Positions 7,524-17,460 of a stretch of DNA of 64,000 nt are shown piece after piece. The first letter of the stretch is position 1; every line of letters starts with the position of its first letter. The stretch is taken from NCBI GenBank assembly GCA_963789735.1, contig CAWBLV010000006.1:1-64000 (forward strand), written 5' to 3'. A model generated the notes under the pieces. It ran no database searches. It was not told the origin of the DNA and worked only from the letters and a program-made list of their open reading frames with translations. This DNA is from Palsa-851 sp963789735 (GTDB lineage: Bacteria > Chloroflexota > Dormibacteria > Aeolococcales > Aeolococcaceae). Position numbers and translations under genes: made by a program.

Positions 7524-8306
7524 ATGGCTCACGGCGACGTCGCTCGGGCTCTCAGTGCCGTCCAGGTTCGTCGCCTGATCATCCATCAGTCGAAGCGAGC
7601 CCACGTCGGTCATATCGGGTCGGCTCTGTCAATTGCTGACATCCTGGTCGCGCTGTTTTCGGGCGTTGTCAGCGCTGACGAGGATGTCTTCATCCTGTCG
7701 AAGGGGCACGCCGCACTGGCGTTGTACTGCGTGTTCGAGCAACTGGGCATCATTGATCTGCAGACGCTTGACACATATTGCGGCGACGACAGCCAACTCG
7801 GCGTGCACCCCGAGCACGCATTGCCCGGCATCACCTTTTCCACGGGGTCGCTCGGTCACGGGCCGTCGTTGGGCGCGGGTGTCGCGCTGGCAAAACGTAT
7901 GGCGAGCAAGCCCGGACGAGTGTTCGTGCTGGTCAGCGACGCCGAGCTCAACGAGGGCTCGGTCTGGGAAGCGCTCATGTTCGCCGGCCACCACAAGCTC
8001 GACAACTTGTGCTTGATCCTCGACAACAACGGACAGCAGGCCCTGGCCCCGACGACCGAGGTGATCGACCTGCGCAGCATCGCAACGGCGGTGCAGAGTT
8101 TCGGCTGGGAGTGTGATCGGGTCGACGGTCACGACGTCGACGAGCTGACACGCTCCCTCGAGGTTCGCAGTCCGGGATCGCCACGCTTCGTGATTGCAGA
8201 CACCGTCGCCGGCAAGGGCGTGAGCTTCATGGAGCGCCAGGTGAAGTGGCACTACCTCCCGATGGATGACGAGCAACACGCGCAGGCCGTCAGTGAGATT
8301 GGATGA
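7524..8306 (+). CDS. Transketolase, N-terminal (ThDP-binding) subunit
   Basis: Split transketolases are encoded as two adjacent genes. This half of 260 residues carries the PP-domain features: KRAHVGHIGSALSIADIL, LSKGHAALALY, GSLGHGPSLGAGVALAKR and the ThDP-Mg segment SDAELNEGSVWEALMFA with NLCLILDNNGQQ. It moves two-carbon ketol units between sugar phosphates. ATG 7524 is preceded by an in-frame GTG at 7521. The stop overlaps the start of the C-terminal subunit (ATGA), so the two are made in equal amounts. At the head of the polysaccharide island it may feed precursor sugars rather than the central pentose pathway; that is inference. Confidence 0.85.
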   Translation: MAHGDVARALSAVQVRRLIIHQSKRAHVGHIGSALSIADILVALFSGVVSADEDVFILSKGHAALALYCVFEQLGIIDLQTLDTYCGDDSQLGVHPEHALPGITFSTGSLGHGPSLGAGVALAKRMASKPGRVFVLVSDAELNEGSVWEALMFAGHHKLDNLCLILDNNGQQALAPTTEVIDLRSIATAVQSFGWECDRVDGHDVDELTRSLEVRSPGSPRFVIADTVAGKGVSFMERQVKWHYLPMDDEQHAQAVSEIG

Positions 8307-9224
8307 GAAAGCAGCTCGTCGCAACGCTCATCGATATCGCCGATGCCGACGATCGCGTGGTGCTGCTCACCGCTGATCTCGGCTTCATGGTGCTCGAGCC
8401 GTTCGCGCAACGCCATCCGAATCGATTCTTCAATGTCGGCGTCGCTGAAGCAAACATGATCTCTCTCGCGGCCGGCATGGCAAGCGAGGGATTCATCCCG
8501 TTCTGCTATTCGATTGCGACCTTCGCATCGATGCGAGGCTACGAGCAGTTCAGGAACGGCGCCGTGCTCCACAACCTCCCCGTCCGCATCGTGGGAATCG
8601 GCGGTGGTTTCGCCTACGGCTCGGCAGGTTTCACGCATCACGCGCTGGAAGACATTGCCGTTGATGCGGGTGCAGCCGAATGTCGGCATCATCGCGCCGG
8701 CCGACGACGCCCAGGTGGAGCGAGCGCTCAAGGATCACTACGCGCGTCCGCAGCCGATGTACCTTCGCCTCGCGAAGGAATCCTCCACGCATCCGGACTT
8801 CAACGGTCGATTCCGTTGGGGACGTCTCGAGGTCATCGGCGAAGGCGATGTCGTCATCGTTGCCGTGGGATCGATGACCGGCGTCGCGCTCGAAGTGCGC
8901 AGGCGACTCCAGGCCGAACGGATCGATGTCGCCGTTGCCGTAGTCGCCTCCATCGCGCCGGCCCCGACAGAGGACCTGGTCGAGTTGCTCGCCTCGAAGA
9001 GTGCGTGCATCGCAGTCGAGGACCACCGCCCGATCGGTGGGATCGGTTCGTTGGTGGCAGAGACGATCGCGGATCACGGGCTCGGCACGCGTCTGATCCG
9101 CCGAGGCATCAGCGACCCACCCGGTGAAAGCTCGGGATCAGAGGAATTCCTGCGCAAGCGAAACGGTCTCGATGTCGACGGACTGCTCACGCTGGTCCGG
9201 CAGACCGCGATGATTCCCGCATAG
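8303..9224 (+). CDS. Transketolase, C-terminal (pyrimidine-binding) subunit, one frameshift
   Basis: The first part (MRKQLVATLIDIADADDRVV, ADLGFM, FNVGVAEANMISLAAGMA, FAYGSAGFTHHALEDIA) is the Pyr domain with the catalytic-region glutamate. The frame breaks at about 8661, where an extra T turns the expected AVMRVQPNVGIIAPADD into another frame; removing that T restores the match. The remainder (GDVVIVAVGSMTGVALEVRR, IAVEDHRPIGGIGSLVAETI) is the transketolase C-terminal domain. The total of about 307 residues is normal. The gene needs the upstream subunit to form an active site. Confidence 0.78.
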
Positions 9225-9266
9225 ACGGGTTGCGCCGGAACCACGACGCTGGACCATAATCCGTCG

Positions 9267-10190
9267 GTGCCCGCCACGGAGTCCAGCTTCACCTTCGTCG
9301 ACACGCAGTGTGCCATCTGCGGCCCGGGAACACCCGCGCACGAGCTGTATCCGGCCAATTTCGGCGTGGACGACATCACACCCGCACGCTTCTCCGCGCG
9401 ACGAATTCCAGATCGCGTGCATTACCGGATGGTGCGCTGCGACCGCTGTGGTCTGGTCCGCTCGGATCCGGTGCTGGATGAGGCAACGCTCAGTCACCTG
9501 TACGCCAAAAGCACATTCGATTATGAATCGGAGACCGCAAACCTCAAGGCGACCTATGGCCGGTATCTGGCCAGGCTACAGAGGATTGGCGGTCGCCAGG
9601 CGTCGCTGCTCGAGGTCGGATGCGGTGACGGGTTTTTCCTCGAGCAGGCGCTGCAGCAGGGATACACCGATGTGCGAGGCGTCGAGCCGAGTGAAGCTGC
9701 AATCGCCGGTGCATCGCCGCGTGTGCGCGACCGGATCGTCTGCGACGTCATGCGGCCTGGGCTTTTTCCCGACGGGACATTCGACGCGGTGTGCCTCTTC
9801 CAGGTGTTCGATCATGTGCCCCATCCGGACCTCGTGCTCGACGCGTGCCGAGCCGCCCTGCGACCTGGCGGCATGATGCTGTGTCTCAACCACAATGTCG
9901 AGTCGGTGTCGGCGCATCTGATGGGCGAACGGAGCCCGATCATCGATATCGAGCACACGTATCTCTACAGCCCCACGACCATGCGCCGCATCTTTCGGGC
10001 CGCGGGTTTGCGGATTCGCGAGCAAGGGCGGGTCAACAACACATACAGCGTCAGCTATGTCACGCATCTGACACCGATACCGGCACGCGCGAAGGCGCTT
10101 GCGCTCGGGACGCTCAATCGGAGTCGTGTGGGCAGGATTTCGCTTCCCGTTCCCCTCGGCAATCTGTACCTCATCGCCGAGCGACCGTAG
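9267..10190 (+). CDS. Class I SAM-dependent methyltransferase with N-terminal zinc-binding pairs
   Basis: GTG start, 307 residues. Two cysteine pairs (CAIC near residue 14, CDRC near residue 57) precede a class I methyltransferase core with motif I LLEVGCGDGFFLEQAL, the acidic residue in VRGVEPSEAAI and LRPGGMMLCLNHN. The layout matches C-methyltransferases and related enzymes of nucleotide-sugar and O-antigen clusters. It follows the split transketolase closely and points the same way. The acceptor is unknown. Confidence 0.75.
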   Translation: MPATESSFTFVDTQCAICGPGTPAHELYPANFGVDDITPARFSARRIPDRVHYRMVRCDRCGLVRSDPVLDEATLSHLYAKSTFDYESETANLKATYGRYLARLQRIGGRQASLLEVGCGDGFFLEQALQQGYTDVRGVEPSEAAIAGASPRVRDRIVCDVMRPGLFPDGTFDAVCLFQVFDHVPHPDLVLDACRAALRPGGMMLCLNHNVESVSAHLMGERSPIIDIEHTYLYSPTTMRRIFRAAGLRIREQGRVNNTYSVSYVTHLTPIPARAKALALGTLNRSRVGRISLPVPLGNLYLIAERP

Positions 10191-10206
10191 GCGCAGCAGG
10201 TTTCCC

Positions 10207-11142
10207 CTACCGTTTCGCGGCGACGGCGTCCAGTGGGTGCGCAGCCAGCCAGTCCGCCGTGCGGATCATCCCCTCAGATACAGCCGTGGTCGCCTGCCAG
10301 CCCAGTTCCGACTGGATGAGTGTCGGGTCACCGACCCAGACCTGTGTGTCCCAAGCACGCTTCGCGTAGCCACCCCACGCGGGTTCAGCGGTGATCGGAA
10401 AGATCGCACCGACTTTCGCGACAAGGTCGGCCAGCGAGGTCTGAATGCCTGAGGCGACGTTGTAAATCGGACTCTGCAACGGTGCAGAGGCTGCGGCGAT
10501 GTACGCATCGAGCACATCCTCGATGTACACGTAATCGCGGACCACACGTGGATCCGCGAGTGGCGGCCACGTTCCAGCCAGCACCGCACGAAGCAACGTG
10601 GGAACAAGGCGTCGCTCCTCTTCGTACGGCCCGTATGCCGAATAGAGTCGCAGCGTGGTGACGGGGACTCCGCGTTGGCGCGCCCTGATGCACAGCCAGG
10701 TCGCCGCAGCTTTCGTGGCGGCGTAGTCGCTGTTCGGACGCGGCGGCTCATCCTCACGGGGCGCGCGGTCTCGATCGCCGTACTCGGACGAGGTGCCAGT
10801 GTTGATCAGCACCGTGCACCCGTGACGCTCTGCTGCATCGAGGATCGTGGCCATCCCGACGACGTTGCTCTGCGTCATCGCGACCACGTCGGTCTGAAAG
10901 GAATATGCGCCATGGGCAGCGAGGTGAAAGATCCAGTCTGGTCGTGCGGCGACGAAGGCACGCTCCACGTCTGCCGCATGGGCAATGTCACCGTCGATCC
11001 GGCGGAGATCCTCAATGTCATCCAGGCGGGAAGTGACTGTCGTCGGCTGGAGAATCGCGAACACGTCGTGACCGTCGGAGATCAGACGGCGAACGAGGTT
11101 GGCGCCGACAAAACCGGCGGCGCCACTTACGAGACAGCGGAT
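10207..11142 (-). CDS. NAD-dependent epimerase/dehydratase; start codon appears as ATC
   Basis: An extended SDR of about 312 residues. The N-terminal NAD motif SGAAGFVGANLVRRLISDGH is in the same frame as the body (IFHLAAHGAYSFQTDV, NTGTSSEYGDR, the YxxxK motif YAATKAAA, VRDYVYIEDVLDAYIAA). No ATG, GTG or TTG exists at the expected position: the codon where homologues have Met is ATC at 11142-11140, preceded by GGAGG at ideal spacing. Either a rare ATC start is used or the base is wrong. The gene overlaps the 3' end of the upstream glycosyltransferase by 16 bases. The sugar substrate is unknown. Confidence 0.78.
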   Translation of the reverse strand: MRCLVSGAAGFVGANLVRRLISDGHDVFAILQPTTVTSRLDDIEDLRRIDGDIAHAADVERAFVAARPDWIFHLAAHGAYSFQTDVVAMTQSNVVGMATILDAAERHGCTVLINTGTSSEYGDRDRAPREDEPPRPNSDYAATKAAATWLCIRARQRGVPVTTLRLYSAYGPYEEERRLVPTLLRAVLAGTWPPLADPRVVRDYVYIEDVLDAYIAAASAPLQSPIYNVASGIQTSLADLVAKVGAIFPITAEPAWGGYAKRAWDTQVWVGDPTLIQSELGWQATTAVSEGMIRTADWLAAHPLDAVAAKR

Positions 11143-12144
11143 GGCTCGTCCTCCCCCGAGATGGGCCTCACGTCAGGAACGTCCGCGGACGGCGGTGGGT
11201 TGCGGATGCTCTTGACGATGTATGCAGGTCGTCGCTTGACCTCTTCATAGATGTGCGCCAGATACGATCCGATCACGCTGAGACAGAGCAACTGGATCCC
11301 GCCAATGAAGAGGACCAGCACGATGATCGACGTCAGACCGGTTGGCGCCGAGGCGGGGTTGACGATGCGAACGATGATCTCGACAACGATCGCTATGAAC
11401 GCGGCGATGGTCGTCAGGACGCCGACGAGCGTGATCAGTTCGAGTGGTATGTACGAAAACGAGAAGATCGCCTTTCGAGCCCAGCCGATATTGCGAAGGA
11501 GCGAGTTGGTCGTCTTGCCGAACATGCGCTCCGGACGGTGATATGGCACACCGATCTGGCGAAATCCCACCCACGCGCGCAAGCCTCGCAGGAACCGGTT
11601 GGTCTCAGGAAGGCTGTTGAGCGCGTCGATCACACGGCGATCCATCAGGGAGAAGTCGCCGGCGTCGAGCGGCACAGGCACGTACGAAGCGGCGCGAAAC
11701 AGCCGGTAGAAGATCTTGTACGAGACCCGCAGGAAGCGGTTCGCGTCACGTGCGACGCGCGCCCCGTACACGACGTCGTAGCCCTCGAGCCACTTCGCAT
11801 AAAACGCTTCGATGAGCTCCGGGTGGATCCTGAAGGTCGCCGTCAAGCAACACGGCCGCATCACCGCTGCACAGCCGCATGCCGCTGGTGAAGGCGCTCT
11901 GGGAGCCGAAGTTGCGGCTGTGGGTCACCGCGATGACGCGGGCATCACGTTCGGAGAGTTGCTCGAGCACCGCTTCGGCATCATCGGGACTCGCGTCATT
12001 GACAAAGATGATCTCGAAGTCGACATCGAGCTTCGTGAAAACAGCGACGAGGCGGTCGTACATGATCGGTATCGCCTGTGCATCGCGATAGCACGCGATG
12101 ATCGCGCTGATCTTCCGCCGGCGCGCCTGGGGCAATTCGGGCAT
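11127..12144 (-). CDS. Family 2 glycosyltransferase with C-terminal membrane segments (GtrB/ArnC-like), frameshifted
   Basis: The N-terminal GT-A domain reads ISAIIACYRDAQAIPIMYD, FVNDASPDDAEAVLEQL, THSRNFGSQSAFTSGM and the DxD-type LLDGDLQDPP. Directly after this the frame changes near 11820 (one extra base in CTCCGGG) and continues ELIEAFYAKWLEGYDVVYG, then two transmembrane helices near the C-terminus and a tail AHIYEEVKRRPAYIV. That is the layout of polyprenyl-phosphate sugar transferases, which load one sugar onto undecaprenyl phosphate. It starts 30 bases from the divergent methyltransferase at 12174. Confidence 0.75.
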
Positions 12145-12173
12145 CGCGCAGATGATATCCCTGGTTTGGGGTC

Positions 12174-12987
12174 TTGAAATTGCGATTCCGCGGAATCGAG
12201 AGGTTGCTACCCTACCTGCCTGATGAGGCAAATACGCAGCAACGGGTCTTCGTGAGACGCCGCAACGTGGCGCTCCGGGAGACGGAGTCATGGCGCCCAC
12301 CCGCACTTCGCGACCCCGGCCTGCTTCGCCGCATGGGCGACCTGCAACTTGCGTCCATCTGGAAGGATCTCCGACCGCTCCTGGCCTTGGAAACCGGCGA
12401 TGTCCTCGACGTTGGGTGCGGTGAGCAGCCGTATCGGTCACTGCTGACGCGAGCAAACAGCTACCGGGGCCTCGACATCGCCGAGGCGCAAGAGCGCTTC
12501 GGCTACGCTCGCGAAGACACGATCTATGTCAGCGGCTATCCGTGGCCAGTGCCCGATAGCCTCGATCGATCTCGCTCTTTGCACGGAGGTGCTGGAGCAT
12601 GTCCTTGAACCGACGGACCTGCTCAACGAGGTACGGCGCTGCCTGCGCCCAGGAGGCCATCTGCTGATGACCGTCCCCTTTGCGGCGCGGTGGCACTTCG
12701 TGCCATTCGACTACTGGCGATTCACCCCATCGGGCATCACGTACCTCCTTCGCAAGTCGGCCTTCTCAAACATTCGGGTATACAGCCGCGGCAATCCTCT
12801 GACCGTCACAGCACAGAAGGTGCTTGCGCTCATCGCACCGCTTGGCGGCATGCGCCTGCCGCTCAGCCCGGTCGCGGCGACCGCCGCGCTCGTAGGACAT
12901 TGGAGCCTTCGGCACGACTGGGGGGAAGACTGTCTTGGATATACCGTGATGGCGACACGGCCACGTGCCGAGGTGGCGACTGCCTGA
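12174..12987 (+). CDS. Methyltransferase type 11, one frameshift
   Basis: The first part has motif I DVLDVGCGEQPYRSLLTR and YRGLDIAEAQ. The frame breaks near 12557 (an extra A after CCCGAT), and the rest reads SIDLALCTEVLEHVLEPTDL, LRPGGHLLMTVPFAARWHFV and DYWRFTPSGITYLLRK. The combined length of about 270 residues is normal. The WRFT-containing segment is common in methyltransferases of polysaccharide clusters. The start is probably TTG 12174; confidence in the exact start is low. Confidence 0.7.
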
Positions 12988-13037
12988 ATCGCAGGCGTCG
13001 ATGCGTGATGTGGACCGGTGGCACGCATGCGAACACC

Positions 13038-15038
13038 TCACGTGAATTCCTGAAGTTGACCCCGAGCCAGCCCCGGCAGCGGGACTGCATGATAGAGCCC
13101 ACAAACACTGGTGCCGAATCCCTGCAGGGCCTCGGGCGAGAGGACGAGCCACGTTGAATGGTGGGTGCCGAGGTATTGACAGTCGATCCGCGTGACACTT
13201 GTGGGCGCGAGGAACGGAAACGGGAACGGAAAGATCGCCGCGTTACTCGGAACGTTGGTCACGAGCGACACGTAGTTGAAATTCTCTCCCAGGTAGGTGA
13301 GCCCCCCGGATTTACCACGGGTGTACGCCTGCGCGGTGTGGATGGCCCGGATGATGGTGGGAAAGTCGTAGTTCGCAAATCCCTCCGCGGCCGGAGGATT
13401 GAGCAGGGTCCTGGCCGCGGACACGGGATTGGGTGTCAGCAGCGTGGACGAGAAGCAAAGACAGACGAGGGCGACCAATGGAACCAGCTTCATCCTTGCC
13501 GATAGATCAGCCCGCGTGAAGGCGACTTTTCTCTCCCAGAGGGCATGGACTTCGTCCGAGTGAATCGCGATGGAGAGCAACGCACCGATGCAGACCGAAC
13601 ACGGGAGAAGCATCGTCTGCAATTGGCCGGCAGCATAAGCACGATTCACGTAGTACACGAGGCCGAGGACAGACCATGTTCCCGCAAAGGTGAGCGTCAC
13701 GATCGCTCGGTCAAGGACGGGGTTATCCCTAGTGTCGTCTCGACCGCGCTGTGCCATCAACGCCCATCCAGTGGCAGCCGAGCAGACAATCACCGGCATC
13801 ACCACAAGCACTGGTCCCGGGACCTGCATCGGCGCCGACCCCAGTCCCGATCCGAAGAGTTTGATAAACGCTCCGACGAAACTCAGATTGAGTGGAGAGC
13901 CGATCGCCAGCAGAAAGACGGGATAGGAGGCAATGCCGATCAGCAACCCGCCGAGCCACGCACCGAGGGCTCGCCACCGCACCTGCGACATCGCGCCGAA
14001 CAGGATCATCAAGCCGTAGACCACCGTCGCCGCAAGTCCGAAGTCCTGCGAGTTCCACATCACTGCTCCGCACACAACGCCGATGAGGATCAGGTGCCGA
14101 GCCCGTACGCGGCCACTTCGCACGAGCAGCAGATCGGTCAGACCGATTGCCATGACAAGAAACCCTGAGAACAAGCGAATCGGCAGCTCCTGAAACAGGC
14201 TTGCGATCGAACTTGCGACGCCGAGTTGATGCGAGGTCACGTACGTAAGCGGAACGACAAGCGCAAACGCGGCGAGGTATCCGCCAACCGCAAGAGCGCG
14301 CTTGACAATCCACGCGGCCATCAGAACGGTGGCGAACCCCATGAATGTCAGGAAAATGGACATGGCGCCCACGATCTCCGCTGTCGAGAGGATCGTTTTC
14401 AGCGGCCAGAACAGCCATCCGTAAAGCGTCGTGTATTGCGGGATGAACGTGGCATCCGGTACCCGTCCGGCAACCGGCCCGAGCATGTCGTTGATCTCGT
14501 TCTGGTTGTTGCTGACGAATGTCATGAAGTCAAAGGTCCGAATGGCGCCGAGGACGTCACAGACACAGCAGATGCTGACGATCACCCCGAGGGCTATTCG
14601 GACAGGCCGTGTAAACCGCTGCGGCTGCAGCACTGTGCCGAAAAGCAGCGAGAGCACGAGTACCGCCACGGCGACATGACCACCGAAACCCTCCCAAACG
14701 CCGTCGACAAGCAGTTGCGGGCGTTCGATCGTCCAGATGCCCCAGATCAACCCGCAGGAGGCGAGCAGGGCCACGGCTGAATCAATTCGCGCCGATCGAT
14801 GACTGCGGAGAAACAGAATGGCGAGAGCAAAGGCAACGATGAGAACGCAGACATAGATCGGCTTGTTGACATTCGCCGCCGTGTTGCTGTTGTTGTCTGT
14901 CGCAACCGTTCCGGCGACGACTATGGCAACGGCGCCCAACGCGATTCGGGGGACAAGGGTGGTAACGGCGCGGTAGCTCTCCAACTCAGGCGCCGCCCGC
15001 GGAGGCGCATTCAGAAGCCACTTCCCCATGCGACGCAC
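13038..15038 (-). CDS. Large polytopic membrane protein, GT-C-like, unknown
   Basis: 666 residues with about 12-14 hydrophobic helices and a C-terminal extracytoplasmic region rich in Phe/Pro (FPFPFPFLAPTSV). The first large loop contains NNQNEINDML and VPDATFIPQYTTLYGW, the kind of acidic, aromatic loop seen in GT-C fold transferases. I do not recognise a named family. The position between methyltransferases and the pseudaminic acid genes suggests a polymerase, ligase or lipid-linked sugar transferase acting outside the membrane. It has no frameshift despite its length. Confidence 0.55.
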   Translation of the reverse strand: MRRMGKWLLNAPPRAAPELESYRAVTTLVPRIALGAVAIVVAGTVATDNNSNTAANVNKPIYVCVLIVAFALAILFLRSHRSARIDSAVALLASCGLIWGIWTIERPQLLVDGVWEGFGGHVAVAVLVLSLLFGTVLQPQRFTRPVRIALGVIVSICCVCDVLGAIRTFDFMTFVSNNQNEINDMLGPVAGRVPDATFIPQYTTLYGWLFWPLKTILSTAEIVGAMSIFLTFMGFATVLMAAWIVKRALAVGGYLAAFALVVPLTYVTSHQLGVASSIASLFQELPIRLFSGFLVMAIGLTDLLLVRSGRVRARHLILIGVVCGAVMWNSQDFGLAATVVYGLMILFGAMSQVRWRALGAWLGGLLIGIASYPVFLLAIGSPLNLSFVGAFIKLFGSGLGSAPMQVPGPVLVVMPVIVCSAATGWALMAQRGRDDTRDNPVLDRAIVTLTFAGTWSVLGLVYYVNRAYAAGQLQTMLLPCSVCIGALLSIAIHSDEVHALWERKVAFTRADLSARMKLVPLVALVCLCFSSTLLTPNPVSAARTLLNPPAAEGFANYDFPTIIRAIHTAQAYTRGKSGGLTYLGENFNYVSLVTNVPSNAAIFPFPFPFLAPTSVTRIDCQYLGTHHSTWLVLSPEALQGFGTSVCGLYHAVPLPGLARGQLQEFT

Positions 15039-15254
15039 AGTATTACGGCTCCCGGAGCAACGCGCCGCCCTTCCTCACACGGCAGCGTTCTCGATCACCC
15101 TCCCGCGGATGTTGGCGAAGGCCAATAGACAGCCTCGCATCAGTTTGTGGCGCCGGCACGTCTATTCGGCCCAGGTTTCCGCCGGGTGCCGACGCAACTG
15201 ACCGGACCTCCCGTAGGCTACCCGCGACCCTATGCCCGACAATGAGGATCGACT

Positions 15255-16259
15255 TTGAACTATTTCGAGGGGCGCACCATCCTGCTGACCGGGGGCACCG
15301 GCTCCTTCGGTCACCACTTCGCGCGCACCGCGCTCGACCACTGGAACCCCCGAACCATCCGCATCTTCAGCCGCGACGAGCTCAAGCAGTCGGAGATGCA
15401 GCGCTCGTTTGACGACGACCGGCTCCGCTTCCTGATCGGTGACGTGCGCGACCGCGACCGCATGCGACGTGCCGTGGCGGGCGCCGACATCGTGATCCAT
15501 GCAGCCGCGATGAAACAGGTACCGGCGTGCGAGTACAACCCGTTCGAAGCGGTGCAGACCAACATCCTCGGCACGCAGAACGTCGCCGAAGCATGCATCG
15601 AGGCAGGGATCCCGCGGGCTGTCGCGCTGAGCACCGACAAGGCGGTCAGCCCCGCCAGTCTCTACGGCGCCACGAAGCTGTGCGCCGAGAAGCTGTTCGT
15701 CCAGGCCAACGTCTACGCCGGACCGAACGACGTGCGTCTCTCGTGCGTTCGATACGGGAACGTCGTCGGATCTCGCGGCAGTGTGGTCCCCCTGTTCCGC
15801 AACCAGAAGAAGAACGGGGAGCTGACGGTCACCGACGAACGCATGACCCGCTTCTGGATCACGCTGGATCAAGCCGTGCAATTGGTCGCGGACAGCGTGG
15901 CGACGATGGCCGGCGGTGAGGTGTTCATTCCCAAGATCCCCAGCACACGCGTGACAGATCTCGCCGAAGCCATCGCGCCCGGCGTGGCGATTCGTTATAC
16001 GGGTATCCGGCCTGGGGAAAAGCTCCACGAGGTGCTGATCACGTCCGACGAGGCGCGCCACACCTACGACATGGACTGGTGTTACGTCGTCGTCCCCGAA
16101 CATCCCTTCTGGGGCTCGCGCGCCACCAACCACGGGACTCGCGTCGACGAGGAGTTCTACTACAGCAGCGACAGCAACACGGAATGGCTGGACGTCAAGC
16201 AACTTCGCGAGCTCCTCGACAAATGGCCCGCGGAGGCTCACGCCGGCCACAGCGCGTGA
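15255..16259 (+). CDS. pseB: UDP-N-acetylglucosamine 4,6-dehydratase (inverting), PseB
   Basis: First step of pseudaminic acid synthesis: UDP-GlcNAc to the 4-keto-6-deoxy-L-arabino-hexose. The TTG start gives MNYFEGRTILLTGGTGSFG with the NAD motif TGGTGSFG. AAMKQVPACEYNPFEAVQTN is the PseB signature, with lysine in place of the usual YxxxK tyrosine region; LSTDKAVSPASLYGATKL follows. 334 residues, the usual length. It opens a run in which pseC, pseG and pseF follow with overlapping stop-start codons, so the four are one operon. The product passes directly to PseC. Confidence 0.92.
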   Translation: MNYFEGRTILLTGGTGSFGHHFARTALDHWNPRTIRIFSRDELKQSEMQRSFDDDRLRFLIGDVRDRDRMRRAVAGADIVIHAAAMKQVPACEYNPFEAVQTNILGTQNVAEACIEAGIPRAVALSTDKAVSPASLYGATKLCAEKLFVQANVYAGPNDVRLSCVRYGNVVGSRGSVVPLFRNQKKNGELTVTDERMTRFWITLDQAVQLVADSVATMAGGEVFIPKIPSTRVTDLAEAIAPGVAIRYTGIRPGEKLHEVLITSDEARHTYDMDWCYVVVPEHPFWGSRATNHGTRVDEEFYYSSDSNTEWLDVKQLRELLDKWPAEAHAGHSA

Positions 16260-17460
16260 GCTCCGAGAGCCTGCCGGCGATCGCCGGAGGCACACCCTAT
16301 CCGATCCGACGCCGCTCGCGTACGGCCGCCACCGGATGGATGACAGCGACGTCGACGCAGTCGCCGCGGCGCTTCGCTCGGGCACGCTCACCGGCGGGGC
16401 CGGCGTCGCCGCGTTCGAGCGTGCGCTGGAAACGCGATGCGGCGTGGATCATGCCGTGGCCGTCGCCAACGGCAGCGTCGCGCTCGACGTGGCCGTCGCC
16501 GCGCTCGGCGTCGGCCCCGGCGACGAGGTGGTGACCACCCCGCTGACCTTCGTGGCGACGGCAAACGCCGTCCTGCGGCTCGGCGCAACGCCCGTGTTCG
16601 CGGACGTCGGTGACGATCGCTGCCTCGATCCCGAGAGCGCAGCTCGGGCAGTGACGCCCCGAACGAAGGCGGTGATCACCGTCGACTACTCGGGATTGCC
16701 CGCCGATATCCCGGCGCTCCGTGCCGCATTGCCGCGCCCGTTGCCGTTGATCGCTGACAGCGCGCACTCACTCGGCGGGTCGCTGAATGGCAGACCAGTC
16801 GGGTCGATCGCCGACATCACAACGCTGAGCTTTCACCCGGTGAAGCAGATCACCACGGGTGAGGGCGGAGCCTGCCTGACCGCCGACGCTGCCATCGCCA
16901 ACTCCATCCGCCGCCGGCGCAATCACGGCATGACTAGCACTGCCGACGAACGGACCGGCGCGCTGTGGAAGTACGACGTCACGGTGCTCGGCGACAACTA
17001 CCGCATCACGACCATGCAGGCGGCGCTCGGCGCGTCGCAACTGCGGCGTCTTGACCAGATCGTCGCCGAGCGAAGCGAGTTCGCGGATCGATACGACGCA
17101 CTCCTTGCGGACATCCCCGGTGTGGGGCTTCCGCCCCGTCCCGATGGACGGCGCAGCGCCTGGCATCTCTACGTGATCGAGGTCGATCCCGATCAATTCG
17201 GTTGTGAGCGCGATGTCGTCATCGACGCGCTGCGCGCAGAGGGGATCGAGGCGACGCTTCACTATCCCGCCGTGCATCTGCTCTCGCTGTACCGCGAGCG
17301 CGGCGGCGTCCCCGGCACTGCACCCCGCGCCGAAAGGATGTGCGAGCGACTGGTGACGCTCCCGCTGTACCCGACCATGACCGAATCCGATCAGGACGAC
17401 GTCATCACAGCACTCCAGCGCATCCAGGCTTGGGCGGCGACGGGCGCGGCCGCGTCGTGA
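16256..17460 (+). CDS. pseC: PseC aminotransferase (PLP), probable frameshift near the N-terminus
   Basis: Transfers an amino group to C4 of the PseB product. The PLP lysine is in SFHPVKQITTGEGG, with the DegT/EryC1 landmarks AVANGSVALDVAVAALG, VTTPLTFVATANAV and LGDNYRITTMQAALG. The first ATG in the main frame is 16336, but homologues begin earlier with AGGTPY and a YGRHRMDDSDV-like segment. Such an N-terminus is present: a GTG at 16256 that overlaps the pseB stop (GTGA) leads into SSESLPAIAGGTPY, and one missing base near 16302 separates it from the main frame. I therefore give the gene from 16256. Confidence 0.85.

Noticed and set aside
7627..7642. TGTCAATTGCTGACAT inside the transketolase N-terminal gene, similar to the TetR operators
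   Set aside because: It encodes a conserved ALSIADIL segment and lies far from any start; likely chance similarity, though a genome-wide search would settle it.
15162..16391. A 409-codon minus-strand frame across pseB
   Set aside because: Antisense shadow of pseB, which is a clear family member with normal length.
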